Shown: positions 28,544 to 37,271, numbered from the stretch's first letter. The stretch: DNA of 64,000 nt from Bradyrhizobium lablabi (GCF_900141755.1 NZ_LT670844.1:2852001-2916000), one strand, 5' to 3'. The notes: a model not told the origin generated them from the letters alone. Made by a program: numbers and translations.

Positions 28544-28927
28544 TCAAACCGCCTCCCACCTTCGCACCGTCTCGATCGCCCCTTCCGGTGTGGCTTCGAA
28601 AATCGGCGAGGCCAATACCGCGTGCAGATGCAGCGTGGCGGGGCCGGAATTGCGGAAGCCGTGCTTGCGCCCCGCGGGCACGATCAGCGATTGACCCGCC
28701 TGCACGATGATTCGCGCGTCATCGATCCACATCTCGGCTTCGCCTTCGCGCACGGTCAGCACCTCCTCCACCGGATGCGAATGCGTCGGCGCACCGACGC
28801 CGGGCGCCACCCATTGCTCGAAGATGCATAATTGCGCCGCGCCGTTTCTGGCCGAGACCAGCATGCGGGTCTCCACGCCCGGGCGCCACGCTTCCCGAGC
28901 ATTGTTCTGATGAGCGATGGCCTTCAT
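28544..28927 (-). CDS. Cupin-domain protein
   Basis: A 127-residue cytoplasmic cupin barrel. Motif 1 reads PTHSHPVEEVLTVREGEAEM with two histidines and a glutamate in place. Motif 2 is QSLIVPAGRKHGFRNSGP with its histidine, so a metal site is likely. The reaction is not predictable. AAGGGA precedes the ATG. Confidence 0.88.
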   Translation of the reverse strand: MKAIAHQNNAREAWRPGVETRMLVSARNGAAQLCIFEQWVAPGVGAPTHSHPVEEVLTVREGEAEMWIDDARIIVQAGQSLIVPAGRKHGFRNSGPATLHLHAVLASPIFEATPEGAIETVRRWEAV

Positions 28928-29095
28928 TGATTGATCCCTTCACGCCACTGACAGAGCAATTGTCACATTTTTCATTCGAATTCTTCGCTGACGCAGCATG
29001 ACCTTCCCGGTCCGAAGGCCTAGACTGCACGCGGCGATGGTCCGGCGCCATGCTTAACGCTTAAAATTGAACACCGGATCGGGGAGTATCGCGCC

Positions 29096-29389
29096 ATGTC
29101 GGGAGTACTCATCAATCTGATCATACAAATCATCAGCGGCGCCGTCGGCGGTAATGTTGCGGCGGGCGCCGCCAAGAATATCGATCTCGGTACGCTTGGA
29201 AACACCATTGCGGGCGCGGTCGGCGGTGGCGTCGGGGGACAGATCCTCGGCATGCTTATTCCGCTGCTCGCCAATTCCGCCTCGACGCCGGATATCGGCA
29301 GCATCATCGGCCAGGTGGCCGGTGGCGGCGTTGCAGGGGCGGTGCTGACCGCGATCGTCGGCGCCATCAAGAACAGGACGACGGCCTGA
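29096..29389 (+). CDS. Glycine-rich hydrophobic small protein
   Basis: A 97-residue protein with alternating small residues: LINLIIQIISGAVGGNVAAG, TIAGAVGGGVGGQILGMLIP and VAGGGVAGAVLTAIVGAIK. The glycine-zipper-like pattern suggests a membrane-embedded or self-associating protein. GGGGAG lies 9 nt before the ATG. No family could be assigned, and neighbouring genes give no clue. Confidence 0.65.
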   Translation: MSGVLINLIIQIISGAVGGNVAAGAAKNIDLGTLGNTIAGAVGGGVGGQILGMLIPLLANSASTPDIGSIIGQVAGGGVAGAVLTAIVGAIKNRTTA

Positions 29390-29514
29390 CCAATCTGCGA
29401 TCGTGAGAGGCGCGGGGTACACAGGCGTGCCCCGGATGCTGGGCCGCGTCCGGGACATGATGCGCTGCATGGGTTATAGAAACGGCAGTTCATCAACTAC
29501 AAACGGTCCCACGC

Positions 29515-30300
29515 ATGACCCCTGCCCCGCAAAAAGTCGCACTCGTCACCGGCGCCGCGCGCGGCATCGGGCTTGCGGTGGCAAAACGGTTTCTCGCCGA
29601 GGGCTGGCGGGCGGCGCTGCTCGACATCGAAGGCGAGTTGTTGTGGAAAAGCGTCGAGGGGCTGGCCGCCGCCGGCCGGACGCTGGGGCTACATTGCGAC
29701 GTCTCCGACGCGAAAGCCGTCGCGAGCGCGTTCGCGGAAATCGAACGCCGCTTCGGCCGGCTCGATGCGCTGGTCAACAATGCCGGCATCGCGGTGTTCG
29801 CGCCGCTATTGGAAACTTCCGACGAGGACTGGAGCCGGGTGCTGGAGGTCAATCTGACCGGGCCGTTCTTCTGCACCAAGGCGGCGGTGCCCTTGATGCG
29901 CGAACATGGCGGCGCGATCGTCAACATCACGTCGATCTCGGCGGTGCGCGCTTCTACCTTGCGCTCGGCCTACGGCACCAGCAAAGCCGGGCTGGCGCAT
30001 CTGACCAAACAACTCGCCGTCGAGCTCGCCGCGCTCGGCATTCGCGTCAACGGCGTAGCGCCCGGCCCGGTCGAGACCGCGATGGCGAAAGCCGTCCACA
30101 CCCCGGAAATCCGCGCCGATTATCACGACGCCATCCCGCTCAACCGTTACGGCCTCGAAGAGGAACTAGCGGAGGCGGTGTTCTTTCTGTGCAGCGAGCG
30201 TGCGAGCTACATCACCGGACAGATTCTCGCCGTTGACGGCGGATTTGACGCCGCCGGCATCGGACTGCCGACGCTGCGCGGGCAGCGAAGGAACGGATAG
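29515..30300 (+). CDS. Short-chain dehydrogenase/reductase (SDR)
   Basis: A 261-residue NAD(P)-dependent oxidoreductase. The Rossmann motif TGAARGIG is at 12-19, NNAG near 88-91, and the catalytic set S142, Y153 and K157 (YGTSK). The acidic D37 after the second strand (ALLDIEG) suggests NAD(H) preference. The substrate is unknown. A palindromic repeat follows it. Confidence 0.93.
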   Translation: MTPAPQKVALVTGAARGIGLAVAKRFLAEGWRAALLDIEGELLWKSVEGLAAAGRTLGLHCDVSDAKAVASAFAEIERRFGRLDALVNNAGIAVFAPLLETSDEDWSRVLEVNLTGPFFCTKAAVPLMREHGGAIVNITSISAVRASTLRSAYGTSKAGLAHLTKQLAVELAALGIRVNGVAPGPVETAMAKAVHTPEIRADYHDAIPLNRYGLEEELAEAVFFLCSERASYITGQILAVDGGFDAAGIGLPTLRGQRRNG

Positions 30301-30310
30301 CGCCTTCTTC

Positions 30311-30448
30311 GCCCTCTCCCCGCCCTTCGCGGGGAGAGGGTTGGGTGAGGGGCTGCTTCCACGAATGCTGAAGCAGAAGGCATGCGGAGGCTCCCCCTCA
30401 CCCGCCGCGCAAGAGCGCGGCGACCTCTCCCCGCAGGCGGGGAGAGGT
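30311..30448. repeat. Palindromic repeat (CCTCTCCCCGC type)
   Basis: Two hairpins built on CCCTCTCCCCGC/GCGGGGAGAGGG and CCTCTCCCCGC/GCGGGGAGAGG flank a GGGTGAGGGG..CCCCTCACCC long-range pairing. It starts 11 nt after the SDR stop and could also end its transcript. Confidence 0.75.
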
Positions 30449-30541
30449 AAGCAAGGAGCTGGCGGACGCATCAATAATCTTGCCGCCGGCCTCACAATTG
30501 CCTAGCTGATTTCATTATTCGCTCGAAGGAGCGTTCTTTGC

Positions 30542-30982
30542 ATGCGGACAGCTTTCGCCAGAATCATCCTGCTCGCGACACTCGTGCTTGCCCTCGCCGC
30601 GCCGCCTGCCCAGGCCGAGGTCCGCATCCTCGCCAGTCCGGGGGGACAGGTCGGGCCGTTCCTCGATCTGTTCGAGCGCGTGCGTGATTCCGGCGAACGC
30701 GTCGTGATCGACGGGCCGTGCCTGTCGGCCTGCACGCTGGTGTTGAGCATGGTGCCGAGCAGCCGCATCTGCGTGACGCGGCGCGCGATCCTCGGATTCC
30801 ACGCCGCGCGTTCGATCGACCGGCGGGGGCGGATGTATGCCGAGCCGGAGGCGTCCGAACTCGTGCTCGAGGCCTATCCCGCCGCGGTGCGGGGCTGGAT
30901 TCTCCGCCGCGGTGGGTTGACCTCGCGCCTGCTTTTACTGCGCGGGCGCGAATTGTCGGCGATTTATCCGTCGTGTCGCTGA
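30542..30982 (+). CDS. Exported ClpP/crotonase-fold-like protein
   Basis: A 146-residue protein with a signal peptide cleaved near PPAQA-E. The mature part has ILASPGGQVGPFLDLFERVR, then GERVVIDGPCLSACTLVLSM and RAILGFHAARS, matching the SPGG, serine (in CLSACT) and histidine elements of a periplasmic ClpP-like family. The protease activity is not shown. AAGGAG precedes the ATG. It is convergent with the VOC gene, with one base between the stops. Confidence 0.7.
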   Translation: MRTAFARIILLATLVLALAAPPAQAEVRILASPGGQVGPFLDLFERVRDSGERVVIDGPCLSACTLVLSMVPSSRICVTRRAILGFHAARSIDRRGRMYAEPEASELVLEAYPAAVRGWILRRGGLTSRLLLLRGRELSAIYPSCR

Positions 30983-30983
30983 C

Positions 30984-31397
30984 TTATCCCTGCTCCGCCG
31001 GGCAGAACACCATCCAGGGAATGTCGAACTTATCGACACACATTCCAAAGCCCTTGGCAAAGAAGGTTTTGGCGAACGCCATATCGACCCTGCCGCCGTC
31101 GGACAGCGCCTTGAACTTTCGCTCGGCGTCGGCGAGGTCCTCGACCAATAGTGAAACCGAAAAGCCCTGCGGCTTGTGGAAGTGGCCGGGAGGCGCGTCG
31201 GACGCCATGATGGTGGCGCCCCCGAGCGATGCCCGGGCGTGCATGATCTTCTTCTTCCACTCCGGCGGCGTCGGCATATCCGCCGGCGCGCTCTCATGCG
31301 TCATCATCATCTCGATTTTCGCGCCGAGCGCCTTTTCGTAGTATTTCAACGCCGCTTCGCAATTGCCGTTGTAATAGAGATAGGGATTGACCTGCAT
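30984..31397 (-). CDS. VOC-family (PhnB/glyoxalase-like) protein
   Basis: A 137-residue protein opening MQVNPYLYYNGNCEAALKYY, the PhnB-type VOC start, with EMMMTHESAPADMPTPPEW, IMASDAPPGHFHKPQGFSVS and WMVFCPAEQG. VOC proteins form metal-binding or ligand-binding beta-alpha-beta dimers. The substrate is unknown. AAGGAG lies 6 nt before the ATG. It is followed upstream on the same strand by SRPBCC and DoxX genes. Confidence 0.9.
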   Translation of the reverse strand: MQVNPYLYYNGNCEAALKYYEKALGAKIEMMMTHESAPADMPTPPEWKKKIMHARASLGGATIMASDAPPGHFHKPQGFSVSLLVEDLADAERKFKALSDGGRVDMAFAKTFFAKGFGMCVDKFDIPWMVFCPAEQG

Positions 31398-31427
31398 CGC
31401 TTGCTCCTTGGGGCTGGTAGTGGTGGA

Positions 31428-31964
31428 CTATTTCTCGGTGAGCCTTTTCAAATTGGCGAGACCGATTTCAAAATCCTTGCCAATCATGTGGTCCAGGTTG
31501 ATGAACACCTGCATCACCTTGGACACGAAGACCGCCGGGCCATGCATGAGCCATGTCAAATGAGTGGCATCACCCTGCGGCAGCATTGTGAACTCGGCGG
31601 TGTTGTGGCCCTCGAACGGGGTAAAGAAATCGAGTTTGATGACGATCTTGGTCGGCACCGTCGTATCCAGGATCTCCATCCGCCCCGAGCCGACATTCTT
31701 GTTGCCGTCCCACCCATAGACCGCGCCCTTGCCGCTCGCGGCGCCGCTATAGCTGCGCTTCATCGCGGGATCCTTGGCCTCGTAGGGCGACCAGCTGCCC
31801 CATTGGTGGAAGTCGTTGATCAGCGGGAAGATTTTTTCCGGCGCCGCCTTGACCGTGGTAGCGCGCTGGATGCTGAACGTCCCCGGCTTGGTCGCGGCGA
31901 GGATGAGGATGACCGCAATCGCGATGGCGAGCACGATGGCGATGATGGCAATGATTTCAACCAT
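31428..31964 (-). CDS. SRPBCC-fold protein with N-terminal membrane anchor
   Basis: A 178-residue protein. Residues 1-25 form one hydrophobic helix (IIAIIAIVLAIAIAVILIL). A polyketide-cyclase/START-like domain follows, with TTVKAAPEKIFPLINDFHQW and SYSGAASGKGAVYGWDGN. It probably binds a hydrophobic ligand at the membrane. AAGGAG lies 6 nt before the ATG. It sits 39 nt after the DoxX gene and 30 nt before the VOC gene. Confidence 0.88.
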   Translation of the reverse strand: MVEIIAIIAIVLAIAIAVILILAATKPGTFSIQRATTVKAAPEKIFPLINDFHQWGSWSPYEAKDPAMKRSYSGAASGKGAVYGWDGNKNVGSGRMEILDTTVPTKIVIKLDFFTPFEGHNTAEFTMLPQGDATHLTWLMHGPAVFVSKVMQVFINLDHMIGKDFEIGLANLKRLTEK

Positions 31965-32003
31965 GGAAAGCTCCTTACTTCGTGAAATTGTCAGCGCGTA
32001 CAG

Positions 32004-32417
32004 TCAGCGGCGGAAGGGTATGAGCCCGCGCAAACTGCCGTCGCGCAGCCATAGCCCGCCCCACAGCATCAGCCCGAGATAAAACCCGAACAGGATGTGG
32101 GTGAACAGCGGACTGCCGATCCGCACATGCGATGCCATCGCGCCGCCGAGATATCCGGTCAAGAGGATCGCACCGACGAACGAGGTCGGCGGGATCGCGT
32201 AGAGAATGGTGCAGACGATCGAGATGATCCCGAGGCTTCGCGCCAGGCTTTCGCTCGAACCATAGCCGATCCGGTCCATCGTTTCCGTGACAATCGGCCA
32301 CGGCACCAGCTTAATGGCGCCGTCGAACAGCATGAACACAATGACGAGACCGCTGAGAACGCGGCCCAACCAGAGCGCGGGTCTTGAGACCGGCGCGGTC
32401 TCTGCGATCGTCGACAT
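32004..32417 (-). CDS. DoxX-family membrane protein
   Basis: A 137-residue four-helix membrane protein. Helices are near WLGRVLSGLVIVFMLFDGA, SLGIISIVCTILYAIP, TSFVGAILLTGYLGGAM and FTHILFGFYLGLMLWGG. The TGYLGGA motif of the DoxX-like subfamily is present. Members take part in respiratory or redox stress functions, and the precise role is unknown. The start at 32417 has GGAG upstream. The open frame extends to 32447. Confidence 0.88.
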   Translation of the reverse strand: MSTIAETAPVSRPALWLGRVLSGLVIVFMLFDGAIKLVPWPIVTETMDRIGYGSSESLARSLGIISIVCTILYAIPPTSFVGAILLTGYLGGAMASHVRIGSPLFTHILFGFYLGLMLWGGLWLRDGSLRGLIPFRR

Positions 32418-32585
32418 GGCTTTCTCCGTGAGGAATAGCTGATGCATGCCTTTAAGACGAACGAGACCGGGGCGGGACGACAGGGGGGTGAAAAAAATTT
32501 CACTCCGTCATGCCCGGGCTTGTCCCCGGGCATCCACGTCTTTCTTGTGCGCGCATCCGAAGACGTGGATGGCCGGGACAAGCCC

Positions 32586-33855
32586 ACCACTGTCCGGTTC
32601 GATTTTTGTAGACAGGGTGCATGACGAGGATTCTTCTGTGTTTTGAGCGCTTCGCACACGTTCGAGACACCGAAGGAGGTCCACGCCATGCGGCATCAGA
32701 ATAGCGTATTTCACAGTCTAACAAAGCACGTTCCTTGGTCTAAGTTCGAACAGATCGTGGAGAAGTACGGGGCCGACCGGCTGGTGCGGAAATTGACGAC
32801 GAAGCGTCAGTTCATCGCATTGCTGTACGGGCAATTGAGCGGCTCGACGAGCCTGCGGGAGGTCGTGACCGGGATGGCGAGCCACGAGACGCGGCTTTAT
32901 CACGTGGGGGCGGCGCCGGTGAAGCGTTCGACGATGTCGGACGCCAATTCGACGCGGCCTTGGCAAGTGTTCAGCGAGCTGTTCGCGCAGATGCTGCCGC
33001 AAGCGCATCGTGGGCTGCGGCGCGCGACGGCAGACGCGGTCCGGCTCATTGATTCCACCAGTGTTCGGCTCTCCAGCCTGAGCGAAGGCTGGGCGACATT
33101 TTCGGCCGATGTGTTCGGCGCCAAGGCGCATATCGTCTACGATCCGAATGCCGATCGGCCGGTTTACTTTGCGGTGACGCCCGCTAACGTCAACGACATC
33201 ACAGCCGCCAAGGCGATGCCGATCGAGCCGGGCGCAACCTACGTCTACGACCTCGGTTATTACGATTATGGCTGGTGGGCGCGGCTCGATGACGCCGGCT
33301 GCCGCTTCGTGACGCGACTGAAGAAGAATACCCCGTTCAGCGTGGTAAAGGAGAACCGCGTCCCCAAAAACAGCAATATTCTGCGCGACCGCATCGGTCA
33401 TTTGCCGGCCCGGCTCGCCAACAGCCGCAAAAATCCGCTGCAAGTTCCGGTCCGAGAGATCACCGTGATCATCGACACCGGTAAGCTGTTGCGCATCGTG
33501 ACCAATGATATCGACGCGCCGGCAGAAGAGATCGCAGAGCTTTACAAACAGCGCTGGCAGATCGAATTGTTCTTTCGCTGGGTCAAGCAGACGCTTCGAA
33601 TCAGGCACTTCATCGGTGTCTCCGAGAATGCCGTCCGCATTCAGATCGCCATCGCCCTGATCGCCTTTCTCATCTTGCGCATGGCCCAGCTGGCTCAAAA
33701 AGCGGTGCACAGCCCTCTCGAATTTGCCCGCCTCGTCCGCACCAACCTCATGCACAGACGCCCGATCAACCATTTGCTCGAACCCCTACAGCCGATCCCG
33801 ATAAACCCCGATCAGTTGAAACTTGGACTATACTTCCAATGAACCGGACAGTGGT
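32586..33855 (+). mobile_element. IS4-family insertion sequence, intact
   Basis: About 1.27 kb bounded by inverted repeats ACCACTGTCCGGTTC and GAACCGGACAGTGGT (perfect over 15 nt, 18 including flank). The 11-nt direct repeat GGGACAAGCCC stands on each side (32575-32585 and 33856-33866), the expected target duplication. One transposase gene fills it. The right terminal repeat supplies the transposase stop codon. The exact boundary could shift by 1-2 nt, because target and termini share bases. Confidence 0.88.
32688..33842 (+). CDS. IS4-family transposase
   Basis: A 384-residue DDE transposase. An N-terminal helical domain (DUF4372-like: FHSLTKHVPWSKFEQIVEKY) precedes the catalytic core. Its first aspartate is in LIDSTSVRLS, the second in VYDLGYYDYGWW and the glutamate in YKQRWQIELFFRWVKQ, the IS4 Y-(2)-R-(3)-E-(6)-K signature. 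All three are intact and there is no frameshift, so the element may be active. The start at 32688 fits the conserved N-terminus. Confidence 0.95.
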   Translation: MRHQNSVFHSLTKHVPWSKFEQIVEKYGADRLVRKLTTKRQFIALLYGQLSGSTSLREVVTGMASHETRLYHVGAAPVKRSTMSDANSTRPWQVFSELFAQMLPQAHRGLRRATADAVRLIDSTSVRLSSLSEGWATFSADVFGAKAHIVYDPNADRPVYFAVTPANVNDITAAKAMPIEPGATYVYDLGYYDYGWWARLDDAGCRFVTRLKKNTPFSVVKENRVPKNSNILRDRIGHLPARLANSRKNPLQVPVREITVIIDTGKLLRIVTNDIDAPAEEIAELYKQRWQIELFFRWVKQTLRIRHFIGVSENAVRIQIAIALIAFLILRMAQLAQKAVHSPLEFARLVRTNLMHRRPINHLLEPLQPIPINPDQLKLGLYFQ

Positions 33856-33895
33856 GGGACAAGCCCGGCCATGACGGATGATAAGCTCTACGGCT

Positions 33896-35167
33896 CTATT
33901 TCGCCTTGGCGCCGCGCGGCTGGCTGTCGCGCATCAGGCGGTCGAGATGCATCCGGATGTGGGCGGCTTCGGCGGAAGTATTGGCCAGCGCGATGGCGCG
34001 GTCGAAGGCGATGCGGGCCTCGTCATTGCGGCCAAGCTGCATCAAAAACGCGCCGCGCACGCCGAAGAAATGAAAGTAATTCGACAGCCGCTCGCCGAGC
34101 GGCTCGATCATCGCGAGTGCGGCCTCCGCCCCGCGCACCTTGGATACCGCGACCGCGCGGTTGAGCGTCACCACCGGCGAGGGCTGCATCAGTTCGAGCG
34201 CGCCGTAGAGCAGATCGATCTGGGCCCAGTCGGTATCTTCGGGTTTTGCGGCGCGGGCATGCAGGGCGGCGATCGCCGCCTGAATCTGGTAGGGCCCGCT
34301 GTGGCGGTGGCGCATCGCCTTGTCGATCAGCGCCAGCCCCTCCGCGATCATCTTCTGGTTCCACAGCGCGCGGTCCTGATCGTCGAGCAACACCAGCGTG
34401 CCGTCTTTGTCGAAACGCGCCGCCGTGCGGGCGTGCTGCAGCAACAACAGCGCGGTCAGCCCCATGATCTCGGGCTCGCTCTGGAACAGCCGCAGCAACA
34501 GCCGTGCCAGCCGGATCGCCTCCTCGCACAGAGGTGCGCGGGCTTCGGCGGTGTCGCCGCCGGCCGAATAACCCTCGTTGAAAATCAGGTAGATCATCGC
34601 GGCGACCCCCGACAGCCGCTCGGTGCGCTCCACCGCGCCGGGCGTCTCGAACGGCACGTCGGCATCGGCAACCCGCGCTTTCGCACGGGTGATGCGCTGC
34701 TCCATGGCGGCTTCCGAGACCAGAAACGCGCGCGCGATCTGTTTCACCGTCAATCCGGAGACGATGCGCAGCGCGAGCGCGATCTGCTGGGTTGCCGGCA
34801 AATCCGGATGGCAGCAAATGAACAGCAATCGCAAAATGTCGTCGCGGTAATGCGAGCCGTCGAGGCGTTCGGCGATTGCGTCTTCGGCATCATCGAGATC
34901 GGAGATCGACTGATCGTCCTCGGGCAATGGCTGCTGCTTGCGGCTGCGGCGCACCTCGTCGATCGCGACATTGCGGCCGACCATGATCAGCCATGCCGCG
35001 GCATCGCGCGGCGGGCCATTTTGCGGCCAGCTTTTCAGCGCGCGCAAGGACGCGTTCTGGAAGGCTTCCTCGGCGGTATCGAGATTGCGGAAGTAACGCA
35101 GCAGCGCACCGACCGCCTGGGGACGCGCCGAGGTCAGCGCGGCATCGATCCAGGCGGTGTCGGTCAC
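33896..35167 (-). CDS. ECF sigma factor, ECF42/SigJ-like with C-terminal TPR-type domain
   Basis: A 423-residue sigma factor. Region 2 includes YFRNLDTAEEAFQNASLRAL and PRDAAAWLIMVGRNVAID. Region 4 has LALRIVSGLTVKQIARAFLV. It continues into a roughly 200-residue DUF6596-like extension (AMIYLIFNEGYSAGGD, GLTALLLLQHAR, FFGVRGAFLMQLG), typical of ECF42. Translation starts at GTG, and the four bases GTGA overlap the stop of the DGPF gene, so translation is coupled. ECF42 factors have no classical anti-sigma factor, and the extension is thought to regulate them. Confidence 0.93.
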   Translation of the reverse strand: MTDTAWIDAALTSARPQAVGALLRYFRNLDTAEEAFQNASLRALKSWPQNGPPRDAAAWLIMVGRNVAIDEVRRSRKQQPLPEDDQSISDLDDAEDAIAERLDGSHYRDDILRLLFICCHPDLPATQQIALALRIVSGLTVKQIARAFLVSEAAMEQRITRAKARVADADVPFETPGAVERTERLSGVAAMIYLIFNEGYSAGGDTAEARAPLCEEAIRLARLLLRLFQSEPEIMGLTALLLLQHARTAARFDKDGTLVLLDDQDRALWNQKMIAEGLALIDKAMRHRHSGPYQIQAAIAALHARAAKPEDTDWAQIDLLYGALELMQPSPVVTLNRAVAVSKVRGAEAALAMIEPLGERLSNYFHFFGVRGAFLMQLGRNDEARIAFDRAIALANTSAEAAHIRMHLDRLMRDSQPRGAKAK

Positions 35168-35532
35168 TTTGCCACACTCCCAGGCGTAAACATGCCGACA
35201 GGGCGGATTTCATAGGCACCGCCGGGATTGGCGGCGCCGAGATCGCGCGCGATGTCGAGCGCCTCGTCGAGATTCTTGCAGTCGACGACGTAAAAGCCGA
35301 GCAACTGCTCTTTGGTTTCAGCATAGGGGCCGTCGAGCACAACAGGCGGATTTTCCTTGCGCAGCGTGGTCGCCGCCGTCGTCGGCAACAACCGCGCCAC
35401 CGGGCCGAGCCGGCCCTGTTTTGTCAGTTTGTCCTGGACGACGGCAAGTTTCTGCATGACGGCGGCGTCCTGCTCCTTGGTCCAAGAGCCGGTGAAGTCT
35501 TCATCGTGGTAGCAAAGGATGGCGTAAAGCAT
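35164..35532 (-). CDS. DGPF/YCII-domain partner of the ECF sigma factor
   Basis: A 122-residue protein starting MLYAILCYHDEDFTGSWTKE, with the signature VVLDGPYAETKEQLLGFYVV and a tail NLDEALDIARDLG. The operon with an ECF42-type sigma factor is the standard pairing, and the gene overlaps it by 4 nt. Its biochemical role is unknown. Two more family members lie at 22.6-23.6 kb. Confidence 0.93.
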   Translation of the reverse strand: MLYAILCYHDEDFTGSWTKEQDAAVMQKLAVVQDKLTKQGRLGPVARLLPTTAATTLRKENPPVVLDGPYAETKEQLLGFYVVDCKNLDEALDIARDLGAANPGGAYEIRPVGMFTPGSVAK

Positions 35533-35660
35533 GCGCAGGGTTCCCGTTTAATCCAAGGACGTTTCAGTATGCCCGGAGCCGACAGCCCAGCGGAAATATT
35601 TTGCAAGACAGGCGCGTGCCGGTAAGGTCCGGAATTCCCCAATTATGAGGCAAAAATCCG

Positions 35661-36626
35661 ATGAAGAAAGGCGCACTCGCCCTGCTGGTGCACGGCGGGA
35701 CCGAAAACTGGTCCCCGGAACGATGGAAGAACCGGTTCAACGAGGTGTGCAGCGATCGCCGCGTCGTGCTGTTGCCCGATATGGCGTTCGATCCGGCCGA
35801 AATCCATTACGCCGCGGTGTGGAAGCCGGCCCCGGGCGAGCTCGCGGCATTTTCGAACCTGCGGGTGATTTTCAACCTCGGCGCCGGCGTCGATGCGCTG
35901 ATGGCGGACAACAGCCTGCCGAAAGTGCCGCTGGTTCGCGTCGCGGTCGCTGACCTCACCTTTCGGATGACGGAATATGTCGTGCTGCACGTGCTGATGC
36001 ATCATCGCCAGGAGCTCTATCTGCGGGAAAGCCAGCGCGAAAAACGCTGGGCGCCGCGGGCGCAGTGGCCGGCGGGTGCGATTTCGGTCGGGATCATGGG
36101 TCTCGGTACGCTCGGGGCGAATGCAGCCGAGGCGCTCCGGCATCTCGGCTTTCTCGTGTCGGGCTGGAGCCGGAGCCGCAAGCAGATCGACGGCATCGCC
36201 TGCTTTCACGGCGAGGCAGAGTTCGATACGTTTCTGCGACAAACCGATATCCTGGTCAGCCTGCTGCCGCTGACGCCGGACACAAGACACATCCTCGATC
36301 GAAAATTATTCGCAAAACTTAAGCGCGACAGCCCGCTGGGCGCGCCGGTCCTGATCAATGCCGGCCGCGGCGGCTTGCAAAACGAAGCCGACATCCTGGC
36401 GTGTCTCGATGACGGCACCCTCGGGGCCGCATCGCTCGACGTGTTCGAAAAGGAGCCGCTTCCCGCCGACAGCCGGTTCTGGACGCACCCAAAAGTCGTG
36501 CTGACGCCGCACAACGCCGCCGATACCGACGCCGACGAGATTTCAAAATACGTCGCGCGCCAGATCGAGCGTTTCGAGGCCGGCGGGGCGCTGGAAAACG
36601 TCGTCGATCTCGCGCGGGGGTATTAA
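35661..36626 (+). CDS. ghrA: D-2-hydroxyacid dehydrogenase, glyoxylate/hydroxypyruvate reductase A-like
   Basis: A 321-residue NAD(P)H-dependent reductase that probably reduces glyoxylate and hydroxypyruvate. The coenzyme motif is GIMGLGTLGANAAEALRHLG. The active-site arginine is in INAGRGG, the glutamate in DVFEKEPLP and the histidine in VLTPHNAADT. SQREKRWAP fits the GhrA branch. GAGG lies 10 nt before the ATG. It stands alone on the plus strand, diverging from the DGPF/sigma operon. Confidence 0.88.
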   Translation: MKKGALALLVHGGTENWSPERWKNRFNEVCSDRRVVLLPDMAFDPAEIHYAAVWKPAPGELAAFSNLRVIFNLGAGVDALMADNSLPKVPLVRVAVADLTFRMTEYVVLHVLMHHRQELYLRESQREKRWAPRAQWPAGAISVGIMGLGTLGANAAEALRHLGFLVSGWSRSRKQIDGIACFHGEAEFDTFLRQTDILVSLLPLTPDTRHILDRKLFAKLKRDSPLGAPVLINAGRGGLQNEADILACLDDGTLGAASLDVFEKEPLPADSRFWTHPKVVLTPHNAADTDADEISKYVARQIERFEAGGALENVVDLARGY

Positions 36627-36640
36627 GCGCGAGCTATAAA

Positions 36641-36770
36641 TCCATCGTCGTCCCTGCGAAAGCAGGGACCCATAACCACCGGCCTCTGTTGTTACAAAAG
36701 CCAACTACCCCCGGCGCAAAACCGAGAAGCCGCGGCGTATGGGTCCCTGTTTTCGCAGGGACGACGATGG
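36641..36770. repeat. Palindromic repeat (CGTCCCTGCGAAAGCAGGGAC type)
   Basis: The left unit has GTCCCTGCGAAAGCAGGGAC with CCATAACC beyond it. The right unit has GGGTCCCTGTTTTCGCAGGG followed by ACGACGATGG, the complement of the left edge. The same design recurs at 39735 and 45420. Confidence 0.85.
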
Positions 36771-36779
36771 AATTTTACT

Positions 36780-37271
36780 TCACGCCAACCCCGCAACGAC
36801 ATCGGCGAGGCGGTCGTAGGCCGGCGTGACGCCGCGCTCGATGCCCGAATTCAGATGCCCGTCGCGATTTTCCTTGCTGTTGTGAAGGATGGTCGTTGTC
36901 AGTCTGGTTTTGCCGCCGAGATCCGCAAAGCTCGACGTCACCTGGTATTCGTCGGTGGTGTAACTCGGCAACACGATCCGCTCGACGAACACCAGGCGTT
37001 CGGGCCGCACGATCTCGCGATAGACGCCTTGCAGCGTGGTGTCGCGGCCGTCAGGCGAACGCAGCGTGAAGCGGTAAGCGCCGCCGACCCGCAGGTCGAT
37101 CTCGCAGGCGGTCATCGGCATCTCGGCGCAGCCGAGCCAGCGCTTGAGATGCTCTGGCGTGGTCATGGCGTCGAACACCAGATGCCGCGGCGCGTCGAAC
37201 ATCCGCGTCATGGCGATTTCGAGATCCGACGGGGTGGTGATTTTCAGAGTCTTATCTATCCTTGCGTCCAC
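36780..37271 (-). CDS. SRPBCC/AHSA1-family protein
   Basis: A 163-residue START-like protein with ITTPSDLEIAMTRMFDAPRH, LVFDAMTTPEHLKRWLGC and YREIVRPERLVFVE, the activator-of-Hsp90-ATPase-1 subgroup. It starts at GTG, 7 nt after AAGGAG. Its first codons overlap the 3' end of the upstream ArsR gene by 20 nt. The ArsR-SRPBCC pairing is common and usually marks a repressor with its target. Confidence 0.9.
   Translation of the reverse strand: MDARIDKTLKITTPSDLEIAMTRMFDAPRHLVFDAMTTPEHLKRWLGCAEMPMTACEIDLRVGGAYRFTLRSPDGRDTTLQGVYREIVRPERLVFVERIVLPSYTTDEYQVTSSFADLGGKTRLTTTILHNSKENRDGHLNSGIERGVTPAYDRLADVVAGLA

Larger units (their letters stand above)
32506..33876. repeat. Palindromic repeat (CGTCATGCCCGGGC type) split by an IS element
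   Basis: The left part runs from CGTCATGCCCGGGCTTGTCC to GTGGATGGCCGGGACAAGCC. The right end CGGCCATGACG is found only beyond the insertion element. Removing 32586-33866 restores a palindrome equal to that at 44738-44824. Confidence 0.88.

Noticed and set aside
33878..35215. A 445-codon plus-strand frame opposite the sigma factor
   Set aside because: It mirrors the sigma gene and has no ribosome-binding site or domain.
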